Notes under the pieces: model-generated
Databases searched by the model: none
Told to the model about the DNA's origin: nothing
Seen by the model: the letters and a program-made list of their open reading frames with translations, nothing else
Assembly: GCA_012516225.1 (NCBI GenBank)
Contig: JAAYWX010000355.1
Location: forward strand, 1 to 6,552
Source: Clostridiales bacterium
GTDB lineage: Bacteria; Bacillota; Clostridia; Oscillospirales; Oscillospiraceae
Direction: 5' to 3'
Length of the DNA: 6,552 nt
Made by a program: the position numbers and the translations under genes
Shown here: in pieces, positions 1 through 6,068 of the stretch
How positions within the stretch are numbered: position 1 is the stretch's first letter
Layout of the letters: each line of letters starts with the position of its first letter

Positions 1-150
1 ACTGTATTCTTTTTTCCATCGATAATAAATTGCTTCACTAATCCCTTTGTCCCGGCAGCAATCTGAAATGCTTTTCCCTTTGCCGTTCAAAATTTCGATA
101 TCTCTCAAAATCCCGACTATTTCTTCGACTCCGTATGTTTTCCGTGGCAT
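1..150 (-). CDS. IS3-family transposase OrfA, N-terminal part (continues beyond the window)
   Basis: The first 50 codons of an IS3-family OrfA, the helix-turn-helix protein that binds the IS ends and is fused to the OrfB DDE domain by frameshifting in this family. The protein begins MPRKTYGVEEIVGILRDIE and continues through SISDCCRDKGISEAIYYRW, which matches the HTH_Tnp_1 pattern: a K/R-rich start, a first helix, then a GISE-x-x-YYRW recognition helix at about residues 35-45. The start at 150 is supported by AAAGGA about 9 bases upstream. The reading frame is still open at base 1, so whether the element is intact cannot be judged here. Confidence 0.85.
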   Translation of the reverse strand, partial: MPRKTYGVEEIVGILRDIEILNGKGKSISDCCRDKGISEAIYYRWKKEYS

Positions 151-227
151 TTTTTATCATTCCTTTGTTTTATTTTACCACGACTTTTCTCTACTAACAA
201 TTGGCTCCTTTTCCGGGGGGCAGGTCA
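1..227 (-). mobile_element. IS3-family insertion sequence, one terminal part
   Basis: This is the left end of an IS3-family element, cut by the window edge. Read on the minus strand, the element appears to begin at 227 with TGACCTGCCCCCCGG, which fits the TG-type termini of the family. The orfA start codon follows 77 bases inside, a normal leader length. Bases just outside 227 (228-263) carry no recognisable gene. The right end, orfB and the target duplication lie outside the window, so the exact terminus is inferred from the start of the G/C-rich inverted-repeat-like block and the position of orfA. Confidence 0.7.
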
Positions 228-263
228 CGGCAAGGTTTCGGCTTATATAAGAGATGCATATTT

Positions 264-309
264 GTTATCACCTGACTTGGCAATATTCATTATCAAGTCA
301 GGTGATAAC
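264..309. repeat. 16-bp perfect inverted repeat, possible transcription terminator
   Basis: The arms 264-279 (starting GTTATCACCTGACTTG) and 294-309 are perfect reverse complements, separated by 14 bases. The structure lies between the IS3 end at 227 and the stop codon of the glycosidase gene at 318, the usual place for a terminator of that gene. Neither strand has a real U-run after the stem: the minus strand continues AAATATGCA and the plus strand TATTTAATTTAT. It is therefore either a weak terminator, an mRNA 3'-end stabiliser or a DNA-level site. Confidence 0.55.
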
Positions 310-317
310 TATTTAAT

Positions 318-1157
318 TTATATATAAGCGCATACAGCTGTATTAAGAGTGTGACCTGAACCGGCTGTCACTTTACCGTTTGCGCCATATCCGTCCTTTA
401 TCCTCATTTCTGAAGGTGTGCCCCCATCCATAGCTACAGCATAATCACAACCCAGATCCTGCATCAGAATTGCAGCAGTTTTAAGGTTCATTGACGAGTC
501 GGGGCAACCCATGACATATGTACCGCCTGATTTGTGCCCCAATAGCGTCCTTATTGCCGAGCCGGTACTACCAGTACCAATACCCTCATTAAACCTTATA
601 TCAGTTATAGTTTTTTGAGGATCATATATCAGTTTACTGGTAGATTCAGAATCGTATACTCTTTCATTGAACACACATTTACTATTGAAGACTAACGGAT
701 GACATGAACCGATAATATACCTGCAATATGGGATGGCAGTACTAAGTGCGGTACTACTTCCAAACCATCTGATATTTGCAGTTCCGTCAGTTTTGACACA
801 GAAAGATGGCCAAAACTTTGGATCAGTATACATGCTAGAAGAAGTAGGTACACTTGTATAAGCTGTCCCATTAATATACATCGGGTATCCTGATCCCTGA
901 TAGAAAAAACCATAGAAATTAGATGTACCATAGTCAAACATGCAAGCATTTATTTTTGCTATTACATTGTTTGAAGATACCGTTGCCGGATTAATGTCTG
1001 ATAGCGCAATTTTGGTTGTTGAAATAGCAGGTGCTATTCCTTGTGTTGTGAGTGTTGTAAATACGTGAATATCATTGTAAGTCGTACCTGAATACAGGTA
1101 TTTGTATTTTTTGTATTGAACGTTTGAGTAAGTTTGCGTTAATGTTCCATTAGACAT
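318..1157 (-). CDS. Phosphodiester glycosidase family (NAGPA-like, DUF2233-type) protein
   Basis: A 279-residue protein assigned to the phosphodiester glycosidase family, whose best-known member is the uncovering enzyme that removes GlcNAc from a phosphodiester; bacterial members are mostly uncharacterised. The assignment rests on the order of family motifs: INACMFDYG at about 69-77 (the usual NAGFFD-type strand), GYPMYINGTAY at 90-100, an arginine-threonine pair at 203-204, an LMQDLGCDYAVAMDGG segment at 231-246 and a C-terminal TAVCAYI strand. The usual DGGGS signature reads DGGTPS. I chose the start at 1157 rather than the in-frame ATG at 1196 because AAGGAG lies 8 bases before the inner ATG. 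No signal peptide or membrane segment is visible, which is odd for a family usually exported or membrane-linked; eight cysteines are present. Lack of a leader would fit a phage structural or lysis-module protein, but no phage genes are nearby. It lies 101 bases after the stalk-domain lipoprotein gene with no terminator between, so co-transcription is plausible. The family call is fairly firm; the substrate is unknown. Confidence 0.75.
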   Translation of the reverse strand: MSNGTLTQTYSNVQYKKYKYLYSGTTYNDIHVFTTLTTQGIAPAISTTKIALSDINPATVSSNNVIAKINACMFDYGTSNFYGFFYQGSGYPMYINGTAYTSVPTSSSMYTDPKFWPSFCVKTDGTANIRWFGSSTALSTAIPYCRYIIGSCHPLVFNSKCVFNERVYDSESTSKLIYDPQKTITDIRFNEGIGTGSTGSAIRTLLGHKSGGTYVMGCPDSSMNLKTAAILMQDLGCDYAVAMDGGTPSEMRIKDGYGANGKVTAGSGHTLNTAVCAYI

Positions 1158-1158
1158 A

Positions 1159-1215
1159 TTGATTATCTCCTTATAATTTATTTTGTATGCATACAATATA
1201 TAAAGAGATAATCAA
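1159..1215 (-). promoter_or_regulatory. 5'-leader hairpin masking the ribosome binding site of the glycosidase gene
   Basis: On the minus strand, arm 1215-1199 and arm 1175-1159 form a 17-bp stem: 16 Watson-Crick pairs and one G-U pair. The 3' arm contains the complete AAGGAG Shine-Dalgarno sequence, and the stem ends one base before the ATG at 1157. The 23-base loop holds TTGTATGCATACAA (1196-1183), a perfect palindrome that could add an inner 5-bp hairpin. As RNA this would hide the ribosome binding site until melted or bound by a partner. As DNA it could be a two-part operator. The pairing is seen directly; the regulatory role is inferred. Confidence 0.6.
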
Positions 1216-1258
1216 CATTAATTTGTAAACTTCAAATATAGATTTTTGTTATTAAGTC

Positions 1259-2359
1259 CTAAAGTTGGCTACCATAGTAGCGCGTATAGAAAGTAAACGA
1301 ACTAACAATTCCACCTTCCACCTTATAGAAAAATGAGTTTGTAAAGCTTTCATAACCATATAATCGCCATGCGCGATATGCGCTATCTCCGGTTTTTAAA
1401 CCACGAGGCGTGCTGTAGCGGTTTCCGCTTGTGAAATTTTCTCTGATTGCACATACTTTACCATCCATGCCTTCGACATCGTCGTGAGGTTTATTAACGC
1501 GCATGACATATACTTTCAAATCATCGTTTTTATATTCCTCAATGCTATAATTTATTACCTCACCTACAATCCCTGTATAATGCAACTGGGATCTAAAATT
1601 AGCAGGTAGATTGTCATAAGAATCATTTAGTTTGACTTCATTAATACCCCTTTCATTTTTAAAATCTGCTAAAATTACCATACGCGATTCCGGATATTCT
1701 CGCGCTGCATTAATACCATTATAGGGGCTATCAGCTGTTTCATAATTTACCGGTATAAAAACAATACCATCTGAAACCATAGGAACATATTTTTCATCAA
1801 TAATCACATAGTCGCCGGAACCTTCTTTTGTGAAATAATATCTTTGACCCGACAAAACATAGGTTTCTCCATTAATAATTATTGAATGGGAGCCTATTTG
1901 ATATTTGGTTGTGTTACCAAATAATTGAATGGTTGCAATATCGTTTTCAAAGGAATAAGTTCCGCCAAGTAGTTTTGTTACTGCTTCAAGAGGTATATAA
2001 AAAGTACCGTTTTGAATAAAAGGCGGAGTTGGCAATATTACAGACTCTCCATTTAAAAGCGCTTCATCGTTATCCGCTATCAAGCTTAGCACATAGTTAT
2101 GTTCTTCAATATTGACCTTTTCGTAAGTAATTTGTGTATTATTGTTCACAGGTTTTGGACTATTTAAAGAATTGGTGTCGCTCCCATTATTAACATTTCC
2201 TGTGATGCCTTGCGATATGTTAGAGCTTTCGGCAGGTAGCGCCCTTTGCTGTATGCACGCAGTTCCTAATATTGCGAAAAGCATTATGAGAAATGGATAT
2301 ATAACATTTTTTATTCTTTTTTTGGTCTTAATATCATATTTATTCTTCTTCGTTATCAT
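1259..2359 (-). CDS. Probable lipoprotein with copper amine oxidase N-terminal-like (stalk) domain
   Basis: A 366-residue exported protein. Residues 1-35 form a lysine-rich n-region, a hydrophobic core (YPFLIMLFAILG, 21-32) and GTAC ending at Cys35, a near-consensus lipobox with Gly instead of Leu/Ile/Val at -3. A Ser/Asn/Gly-rich linker spans about 36-80. Residues about 92-205 resemble the stalk domain called copper amine oxidase N-terminal: a LLNGESVILPTPPF strand, NGTFYIPLEAVTKLLGG, then a second INGETY...VPMVSDGIVFIPV unit. In Firmicutes this domain is a cell-surface spacer, not an oxidase, and no catalytic copper motif is present. The C-terminal part (about 240-366, with GLKTGDSAYRAWRLYG) resembles small exported domains in clostridial and Bacillus proteins but I cannot name it. 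The start at 2359 is preferred over the in-frame ATG at 2386 because GGAGG lies 9 bases upstream. Function is probably extracytoplasmic and structural or binding. Confidence 0.75.
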   Translation of the reverse strand: MITKKNKYDIKTKKRIKNVIYPFLIMLFAILGTACIQQRALPAESSNISQGITGNVNNGSDTNSLNSPKPVNNNTQITYEKVNIEEHNYVLSLIADNDEALLNGESVILPTPPFIQNGTFYIPLEAVTKLLGGTYSFENDIATIQLFGNTTKYQIGSHSIIINGETYVLSGQRYYFTKEGSGDYVIIDEKYVPMVSDGIVFIPVNYETADSPYNGINAAREYPESRMVILADFKNERGINEVKLNDSYDNLPANFRSQLHYTGIVGEVINYSIEEYKNDDLKVYVMRVNKPHDDVEGMDGKVCAIRENFTSGNRYSTPRGLKTGDSAYRAWRLYGYESFTNSFFYKVEGGIVSSFTFYTRYYGSQL

Positions 2360-2409
2360 ACCACTATACCTCCATTTTATATTCATATTCTGAAAATATA
2401 CTGTTTTAC

Positions 2410-2439
2410 GTTTTACTTGATAATCACGCTTAACGTCAA
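2410..2439 (-). promoter_or_regulatory. Candidate sigma-A-type promoter for the stalk lipoprotein gene
   Basis: Read on the minus strand, TTGACG (2439-2434) is five of six against the -35 consensus. It is followed after 18 bases by TAAAAC (2415-2410), four of six against the -10 consensus. The site is about 50 bases upstream of the start codon at 2359. In such AT-rich DNA weak -10 matches are common, so the support is mainly the good -35 box in the right place. Confidence 0.35.
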
Positions 2440-2480
2440 CTATATTCCATTATTGTAATTATATTGTAATATTTATTTCC

Positions 2481-2645
2481 TTACAATTCCGCCTGCTTAA
2501 TTCCGCTGAGCTTCTTGTTGTCTCTATCTATTATTCTCATTCGGTCTTTACGGGATTTAGAGCTGGTCAGATTTTTTATAAGTCACGTCCCTCATAAGAG
2601 CGTTGTAGCTTTTTTCTGAGGTGTAAAATTCCATTTCTTATCCAT
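2481..2645 (-). pseudogene. Possible remnant of an unrecognised small gene
   Basis: Minus-strand translation gives three protein-like pieces in changing frames: MDKKWNFTPQKKATT from 2645, then LMRDVTYKKSDQL, then KSRKDRMRIIDRDNKKLSG ending with KQAEL and TAA at 2483-2481. Joined by two frame changes they would read as one short, lysine-rich, charged protein. No ribosome binding site precedes the ATG, and I recognise no family. It may be a decayed gene or coincidence. Confidence 0.22.
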
Positions 2646-2699
2646 GATTCCATTCTATCTTAACTTGCCCTCATTTGTCAGTCTTAATTTCTGGTATCA

Positions 2700-3160
2700 T
2701 TACAATATTTCTCCATCAATTTTTATAACATCCCAGGTGTATGCTCCATTTTTATACCGATTGCTATTCGTCATTATAGTAAAGCATAATTGTTCTTGGG
2801 TACCAATTTTGACGTAACCACCATCAACAGCTATCCCATCAGGAATCTCTTTTACATTTTCAAATTGATAAACCTTACCACCTTGCTCATAAAAATATCC
2901 TTTATAGCTATCCTTATTGCTCCAAGTCACATTTACCGGCACCCCTGAAAGTACAAAGGCCCCTCTGCATTTAACTCAATACTCGGATACATCGTCCACG
3001 TCGCTGTACTTGTACCAGTCTCAGTAAGCAACGTTGTTGGTGCTGACTCTCCACTGATGTTATCAGTGTACGAGTATGTAGTACTTGCAGACACGCTTAC
3101 GGCAAACAATAATGTTAGAGTTAACACAAGTCAAGCGGAAAATAATAGTTTCTTTTTCAT
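2700..3160 (-). pseudogene. Broken small secreted-protein gene (nonsense codon plus frameshift)
   Basis: The gene starts at 3160 behind AAAGGAG, 6 bases upstream of ATG, and would encode a Sec signal peptide, MKKKLLFSA-stop-LVLTLTLLFAVSVSAS. Codon 10 (3133-3131) is TGA; a leucine TTA or tryptophan TGG there would restore a textbook hydrophobic core. The frame then stays open through SIELNAEGPLYFQG, where a run of four G (plus-strand C at 2942-2945) shifts it to a stop. One extra G restores VPVNVTWSNKDSYKGYFYEQ and the remaining reading frame down to the TAA at 2700. Repaired, the product is 153 residues with probable cleavage after VSA near residue 25, and a small beta-rich domain with YEQGGKVYQF and DGGYVKIGTQEQL. 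I recognise no family. Without repair neither half has its own ribosome binding site, so it is probably inactive unless one or both lesions are sequencing errors. Confidence 0.7.
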
Positions 3161-3216
3161 TATCTACTCCTTTGCTTTCTTCGAATAACGTAATGCAAGG
3201 AATAAGAAAGCTAACT

Positions 3217-3227
3217 ATTATATTATA
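3217..3227 (-). promoter_or_regulatory. Candidate -10 region (two overlapping TATAAT) before the broken secreted-protein gene
   Basis: The minus strand reads TATAATATAAT over these bases, two perfect overlapping -10 hexamers about 57-67 bases ahead of the ATG at 3160. No good -35 element is found 16-18 bases upstream of either, so this is only a possible promoter in AT-rich DNA. Confidence 0.25.
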
Positions 3228-3270
3228 TGATTATTCATAAATATTCTATGTCGAATTCGGTCGATTAATT

Positions 3271-3393
3271 GGGAATAAATTAAAATCAGCATTGCGTGCA
3301 GTAACTCAGCGTAAATCCTATATCACTCCATTTCCAGTAGCGGAGAATATTCTGAACCGGGGCTTTATCACAGATGCGCCAAACAGTTAATGG
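3271..3393 (+). pseudogene. Relic of an IS3-family OrfB transposase
   Basis: Plus-strand translation in one frame gives about 39 codons, GNKLKSALRAVTQRKSYITP followed by FPVAENILNRGFITDAPNS, then TAA and TGG. This resembles the junction in IS3-family OrfB between the basic N-terminal region and the DDE integrase core, where AENILNRxF...APNxKWxTD is typical; the TAA at 3388-3390 sits where a lysine AAA would be expected before the tryptophan. Similarity ends right after this, and no start codon, partner ORF or terminal repeat is visible. It is the opposite strand from the surrounding genes, as expected of an old insertion largely deleted. Family assignment is by motif recall. Confidence 0.45.
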
Positions 3394-3496
3394 AATGTTG
3401 GTAGCTCAGTATGCCGTGCCATTCGCCATTGTTTGTATGTGCTATAGAGCTTCAGATAGGGGATGTGTGAAAATTGATGTTCTCTCATCTATATGC

Positions 3497-5608
3497 TCAT
3501 TTTTGTTCATCAATATAAATCTGCACCCTGTTTTGTATCAGGTCGGTTGCCTCTTGAAGCGTTTTTTGCTTAGTAAAGTAGCTATTGGCTTCCTCTTGAA
3601 CAATGTCAGAGATATTGTAATCTCGCCGCCCTACCCTATCCAAGACTGAAATGAGGGAACGAATGCGCTTAATATCATTCTCAGTAGTGTTGCCAACCTC
3701 AATTTTGAAAGCACCTTCTTCTCCGTCAGATCCCACACGGATTATGAACGGCTCTCCACTTTTTTGATAGGTGTGTTCCAACGCCTTAGAATTAATGGGA
3801 AATACATCAAAACTCTCCTGGTGGCTGAGATAGTAATCATATGTGTAGAACTGTCGAACAAATGACCAAACCCCGTCGCTGTATTTCGTATTTGCCGAAA
3901 TGGAAAAGCTTCTGTCATAGATGATGGCATTGCCGCACCCTGATGAAGTTGGGAACCCTTTTAATACAGCATCTTCAAAAAAGAAATCAAAGACCTGTAA
4001 GTAGTTTGGAATTCCAACCCTTTGACGCATTAGCAACTGCCTGCCATCTGCAATACGTTTTTGCTCGGAATCATGAGACCCTTCTCCAGCTGCAGGAGCA
4101 TATTTTTCAATAAACTTAAGCATATTTTGAAAGTTAATGGAATTGAAGGAGCAAGTTCCGGTTTCCCAATCAACATACTCATCCATATTGTAATACAACA
4201 TTAGATCTAAAAGGGTATCCCGAGACATATTTGGCCCAAATAGGTATCCGTCAAAGTTTATTGATTTCATTGTTTCTTGCAAATCTTCAAAGGTCCAACC
4301 AGGTTCTGGGCCTAAGGTTTTTGCATCACCAGCAATTACATCTATCCAGAAGGAGTAGGGAAACTCGTAGAGCTTTCCCCCTTCCATTGCCGCAGAAAAA
4401 ATATTGCTTTGAAAGTCTGCCTGATCCAGTTCAAGATCGTTTTCAATATATTCATTGATGTCAGCAAGATACCCTTTCGCTCCTAATGCCGGTGTAGAAA
4501 AGGCTCTTGTAAACAAATCATCATCGGTAAAAAAAATAATATCAGGTACATTACCGGTTGACATTAACGTAAGCAAACTGTCCTTGTTATTATCATTATA
4601 TTCTTTGACTTCAATGCGATACTCAGTATTTGATTCATTAAACTCCGCAATTTCCTTTCTGATGGGGCCAACGTTAGATGTCGCCAGTGTAATGACCTTG
4701 CGCGTATCTGCTTCTCCGTCCTTTCTTTCCTGCACCGTTATAGCCTGAACGCCATCCTGATAAGTATAAGCAATGAATACACTATTATTTTTAACCATCC
4801 AAACCGGAGATGAAATTCCCAGTGCAGTCCAAGTAAATAATCTGGTAAGAGCTTTTTTATTATAATCAAATTCAATTAAGGATTGACCATCATCTAAGTA
4901 AGCAATTCCTTTATCACCGGAAAATATGTGTTTATATGATCCATTTAAATCAACTGGTGAAGACCAAGCTATTTCTTTTTGATTAATATTCCTCAGTTGA
5001 TTACCATTTAGTAATACGATCGGGTTATCGTCTAATAAGGCAATCCCATAGATCGTTTCGTTAGTAGAAAGAGTAAACAATGTTGTTCCGTCTTCGGATA
5101 AACAAGTGATTCCGTTGATACCCGCACTTCGCCATGCAATATAAATATTTCCGGTTGGTTCAGCAATAGCGGAAATACATTCCACAGAATTATTAATTCC
5201 TGCTACCTTAATATTCACTTGAGTAGTCGACAAAACTGTGCCATCCATGCCTATTTTATTAACCTCAAGCGCATTATTTATTTCCGCAACTAATACGATA
5301 ATCCCGTCATACGTCATCATAAATCCGGATATGGTTTCCGGTTCTTCAATACGCATGGAAGACATACTTTGTCCATCGTTATTAAAAGAAATAATCGTAT
5401 AATTTTCTGCATTTCCATAAAGAGCCCACACAGTATCTTCGTACTTTGAAGCAGCCAATAACGCTCCGGATTCGGATGGGGGGATAATTTGATTAGCAGT
5501 ATACTCCAAGCTCCCTTCTTTAATGGAGCCGTTACTACATGCAGAAATAAAAACTGGCAGCAACAATATAGGTATTAACGAAGCATATTTCTCGATAAAT
5601 CTATTCAT
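3497..5608 (-). CDS. Lipoprotein with N-terminal propeller-like region and C-terminal extracellular solute-binding domain
   Basis: A 703-residue lipoprotein of the sugar-type ABC solute-binding class. The signal peptide ends in the lipobox ISAC with Cys24, so it should be anchored outside the membrane. Residues about 45-300 are a series of short beta repeats with recurring DG/DDG turns (for example YDGIIVLVAEINN, PTGNIYIAW, DKGIAYLDDGQSLIEFD), which looks like a beta-propeller or similar sensor-like domain. Residues about 305-703 match family-1 solute-binding proteins: ITLATSNVGPIRKEIAEFN at the start, then STGNVPDIIFF, GYLADINEYIEND, GGKLYEFPYSFWIDVIAGD, GWTFEDLQETMKSI and DGVWSFVRQF. Ordinary members have about 400-450 residues, so the extra 300 are the propeller part. 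Two ATG codons stand in tandem; I chose the second because AGGGAG is only 3 bases from the first and 6 from the second. No permease or ATPase gene is in the window, so the protein may serve distant transporter genes or act as a sensor. The ligand is unknown. Confidence 0.82.
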   Translation of the reverse strand: MNRFIEKYASLIPILLLPVFISACSNGSIKEGSLEYTANQIIPPSESGALLAASKYEDTVWALYGNAENYTIISFNNDGQSMSSMRIEEPETISGFMMTYDGIIVLVAEINNALEVNKIGMDGTVLSTTQVNIKVAGINNSVECISAIAEPTGNIYIAWRSAGINGITCLSEDGTTLFTLSTNETIYGIALLDDNPIVLLNGNQLRNINQKEIAWSSPVDLNGSYKHIFSGDKGIAYLDDGQSLIEFDYNKKALTRLFTWTALGISSPVWMVKNNSVFIAYTYQDGVQAITVQERKDGEADTRKVITLATSNVGPIRKEIAEFNESNTEYRIEVKEYNDNNKDSLLTLMSTGNVPDIIFFTDDDLFTRAFSTPALGAKGYLADINEYIENDLELDQADFQSNIFSAAMEGGKLYEFPYSFWIDVIAGDAKTLGPEPGWTFEDLQETMKSINFDGYLFGPNMSRDTLLDLMLYYNMDEYVDWETGTCSFNSINFQNMLKFIEKYAPAAGEGSHDSEQKRIADGRQLLMRQRVGIPNYLQVFDFFFEDAVLKGFPTSSGCGNAIIYDRSFSISANTKYSDGVWSFVRQFYTYDYYLSHQESFDVFPINSKALEHTYQKSGEPFIIRVGSDGEEGAFKIEVGNTTENDIKRIRSLISVLDRVGRRDYNISDIVQEEANSYFTKQKTLQEATDLIQNRVQIYIDEQK

Positions 5609-5625
5609 CATTAGCTCCCTATCTG

Positions 5626-5654
5626 TTAATGCAGGGGGGTGACCCCTGCATTAA
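5626..5654 (-). promoter_or_regulatory. 12-bp perfect hairpin immediately upstream of the solute-binding lipoprotein gene
   Basis: Arms 5626-5637 (TTAATGCAGGGG) and 5643-5654 are perfect reverse complements with a 5-base loop. The stem is GC-rich at the top and ends 17 bases before the start codon at 5608, just ahead of the AGGGAG ribosome binding site. It lies 27 bases after the stop of the small secreted-protein gene. Neither strand has a U-run after it, so it is not a standard intrinsic terminator. An intercistronic processing or stabilising hairpin, or an operator, fits better. Confidence 0.5.
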
Positions 5655-5681
5655 TCTGGTATGTACAATTGGACGGCTTTG

Positions 5682-6053
5682 TTAAAGAAACACTCTAAGG
5701 GTTGCACTTCGAGCTTGGGTCGAACCATAACTGGCATAACATTTCCCCCATGCTGATCTCATATCATAATACGCAAATTCCACAGTTACAGAATATTGAG
5801 AATCGTTCCAATAGTCTAGACCGCCAAGTTTACAATACTTATAATAGGCATAATTAGATGTAAAAACCTCAGCTTTAATACAACTAACTGCTTCCTTGTA
5901 TATATCCCCCAAGAAAGGAGTTTCGTCCCTTATTTCCCGCAAAACTGATTGAGAGCTCTGAGTGGAGGTAACAACAACCTCCGGGGCAGATGTTACGGCC
6001 ATTGCCGGAAAAGAAAAACAATTGACCATTACAGCAATAGCCATAACCATCAT
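5682..6053 (-). CDS. Small secreted protein of unknown function, start region frameshifted
   Basis: The open frame from the ATG pair at 6053 encodes 123 residues: a hydrophobic stretch (MMVMAIAVMVNCFSFPAMA) with an AMA cleavage site, then about 100 exported residues with two more cysteine pairs' worth of scattered Cys (SCIKAE, YCKLGG, GKCYAS), aromatic-rich strands YAYYKYCKLGGLDYW and VTVEFAYYDMRSAWG, and a TLRVFL end. No ribosome binding site precedes 6053. A good one (AAAGGA, 8 bases before ATG) precedes the ATG at 6076-6074, but that ATG is one base out of frame. Adding one A to its run of five A (6069-6073) gives MKKSKKSVMMVMAIAV, a perfect signal peptide start, and a 131-residue product. 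The gene is therefore probably 5682-6076 with a one-base deletion, or its expression depends on slippage. It is followed by the solute-binding lipoprotein gene 73 bases downstream. I recognise no family. Confidence 0.6.
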   Translation of the reverse strand: MMVMAIAVMVNCFSFPAMAVTSAPEVVVTSTQSSQSVLREIRDETPFLGDIYKEAVSCIKAEVFTSNYAYYKYCKLGGLDYWNDSQYSVTVEFAYYDMRSAWGKCYASYGSTQARSATLRVFL

Positions 6054-6068
6054 AACAGATTTTTTAGA

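Larger units (their letters stand above)
2360..2699. other. Intergenic region between the stalk lipoprotein and the broken secreted-protein gene
   Basis: No intact gene is visible in these 340 bases. The part next to the lipoprotein gene holds its ribosome binding site (GGAGG, 9 bases from the ATG), a candidate promoter at 2410-2439 and three copies of ATTGTAA in an AT-rich block at 2452-2487. The remainder (about 2481-2645) shows short protein-like minus-strand segments interrupted by stops and frame changes, listed separately as possible debris. No clear terminator follows the stop at 2700. Confidence 0.5.
3161..3496. other. Intergenic region with IS3 relic and AT-rich promoter-like block
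   Basis: No intact gene lies in these 336 bases. Next to the broken secreted-protein gene there are its ribosome binding site, an 8-bp inverted repeat (3174-3181 and 3204-3211) and two overlapping TATAAT sequences on the minus strand (3227-3222 and 3222-3217) without a convincing -35 box. Positions about 3271-3393 hold a plus-strand transposase relic. From 3394 to the stop of the solute-binding gene I see nothing identifiable, and no clear terminator for that gene. Confidence 0.5.

Noticed and set aside
47..250. Plus-strand 67-codon frame over the IS3 end
   Set aside because: It overlaps the better supported OrfA on the opposite strand, crosses the IS terminus and shows no protein-like features.
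692..949. Minus-strand 85-codon frame inside the glycosidase gene
   Set aside because: It is out of frame within a gene of recognisable family and lacks a ribosome binding site.
2142..2393. Plus-strand 83-codon hydrophobic frame
   Set aside because: It is the antisense of the lipoprotein signal peptide region; hydrophobicity comes from the complementary AT-rich codons.
3131..3133. TGA read as an amino acid (recoding or selenocysteine)
   Set aside because: The codon lies in a signal-peptide core, no SECIS-like element follows, and TGA is used as a normal stop by the solute-binding gene.
3174..3211. 8-bp inverted repeat before the broken secreted-protein gene
   Set aside because: Short arms with a 22-base loop in AT-rich DNA; too weak to call a regulatory element.
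3374..3649. Plus-strand 91-codon frame
   Set aside because: It mostly overlaps the end of the solute-binding gene in antisense and shares no frame with the IS3 relic.
4231..4748. Two plus-strand frames antisense to the solute-binding gene
   Set aside because: Low-complexity antisense products inside a well supported gene.
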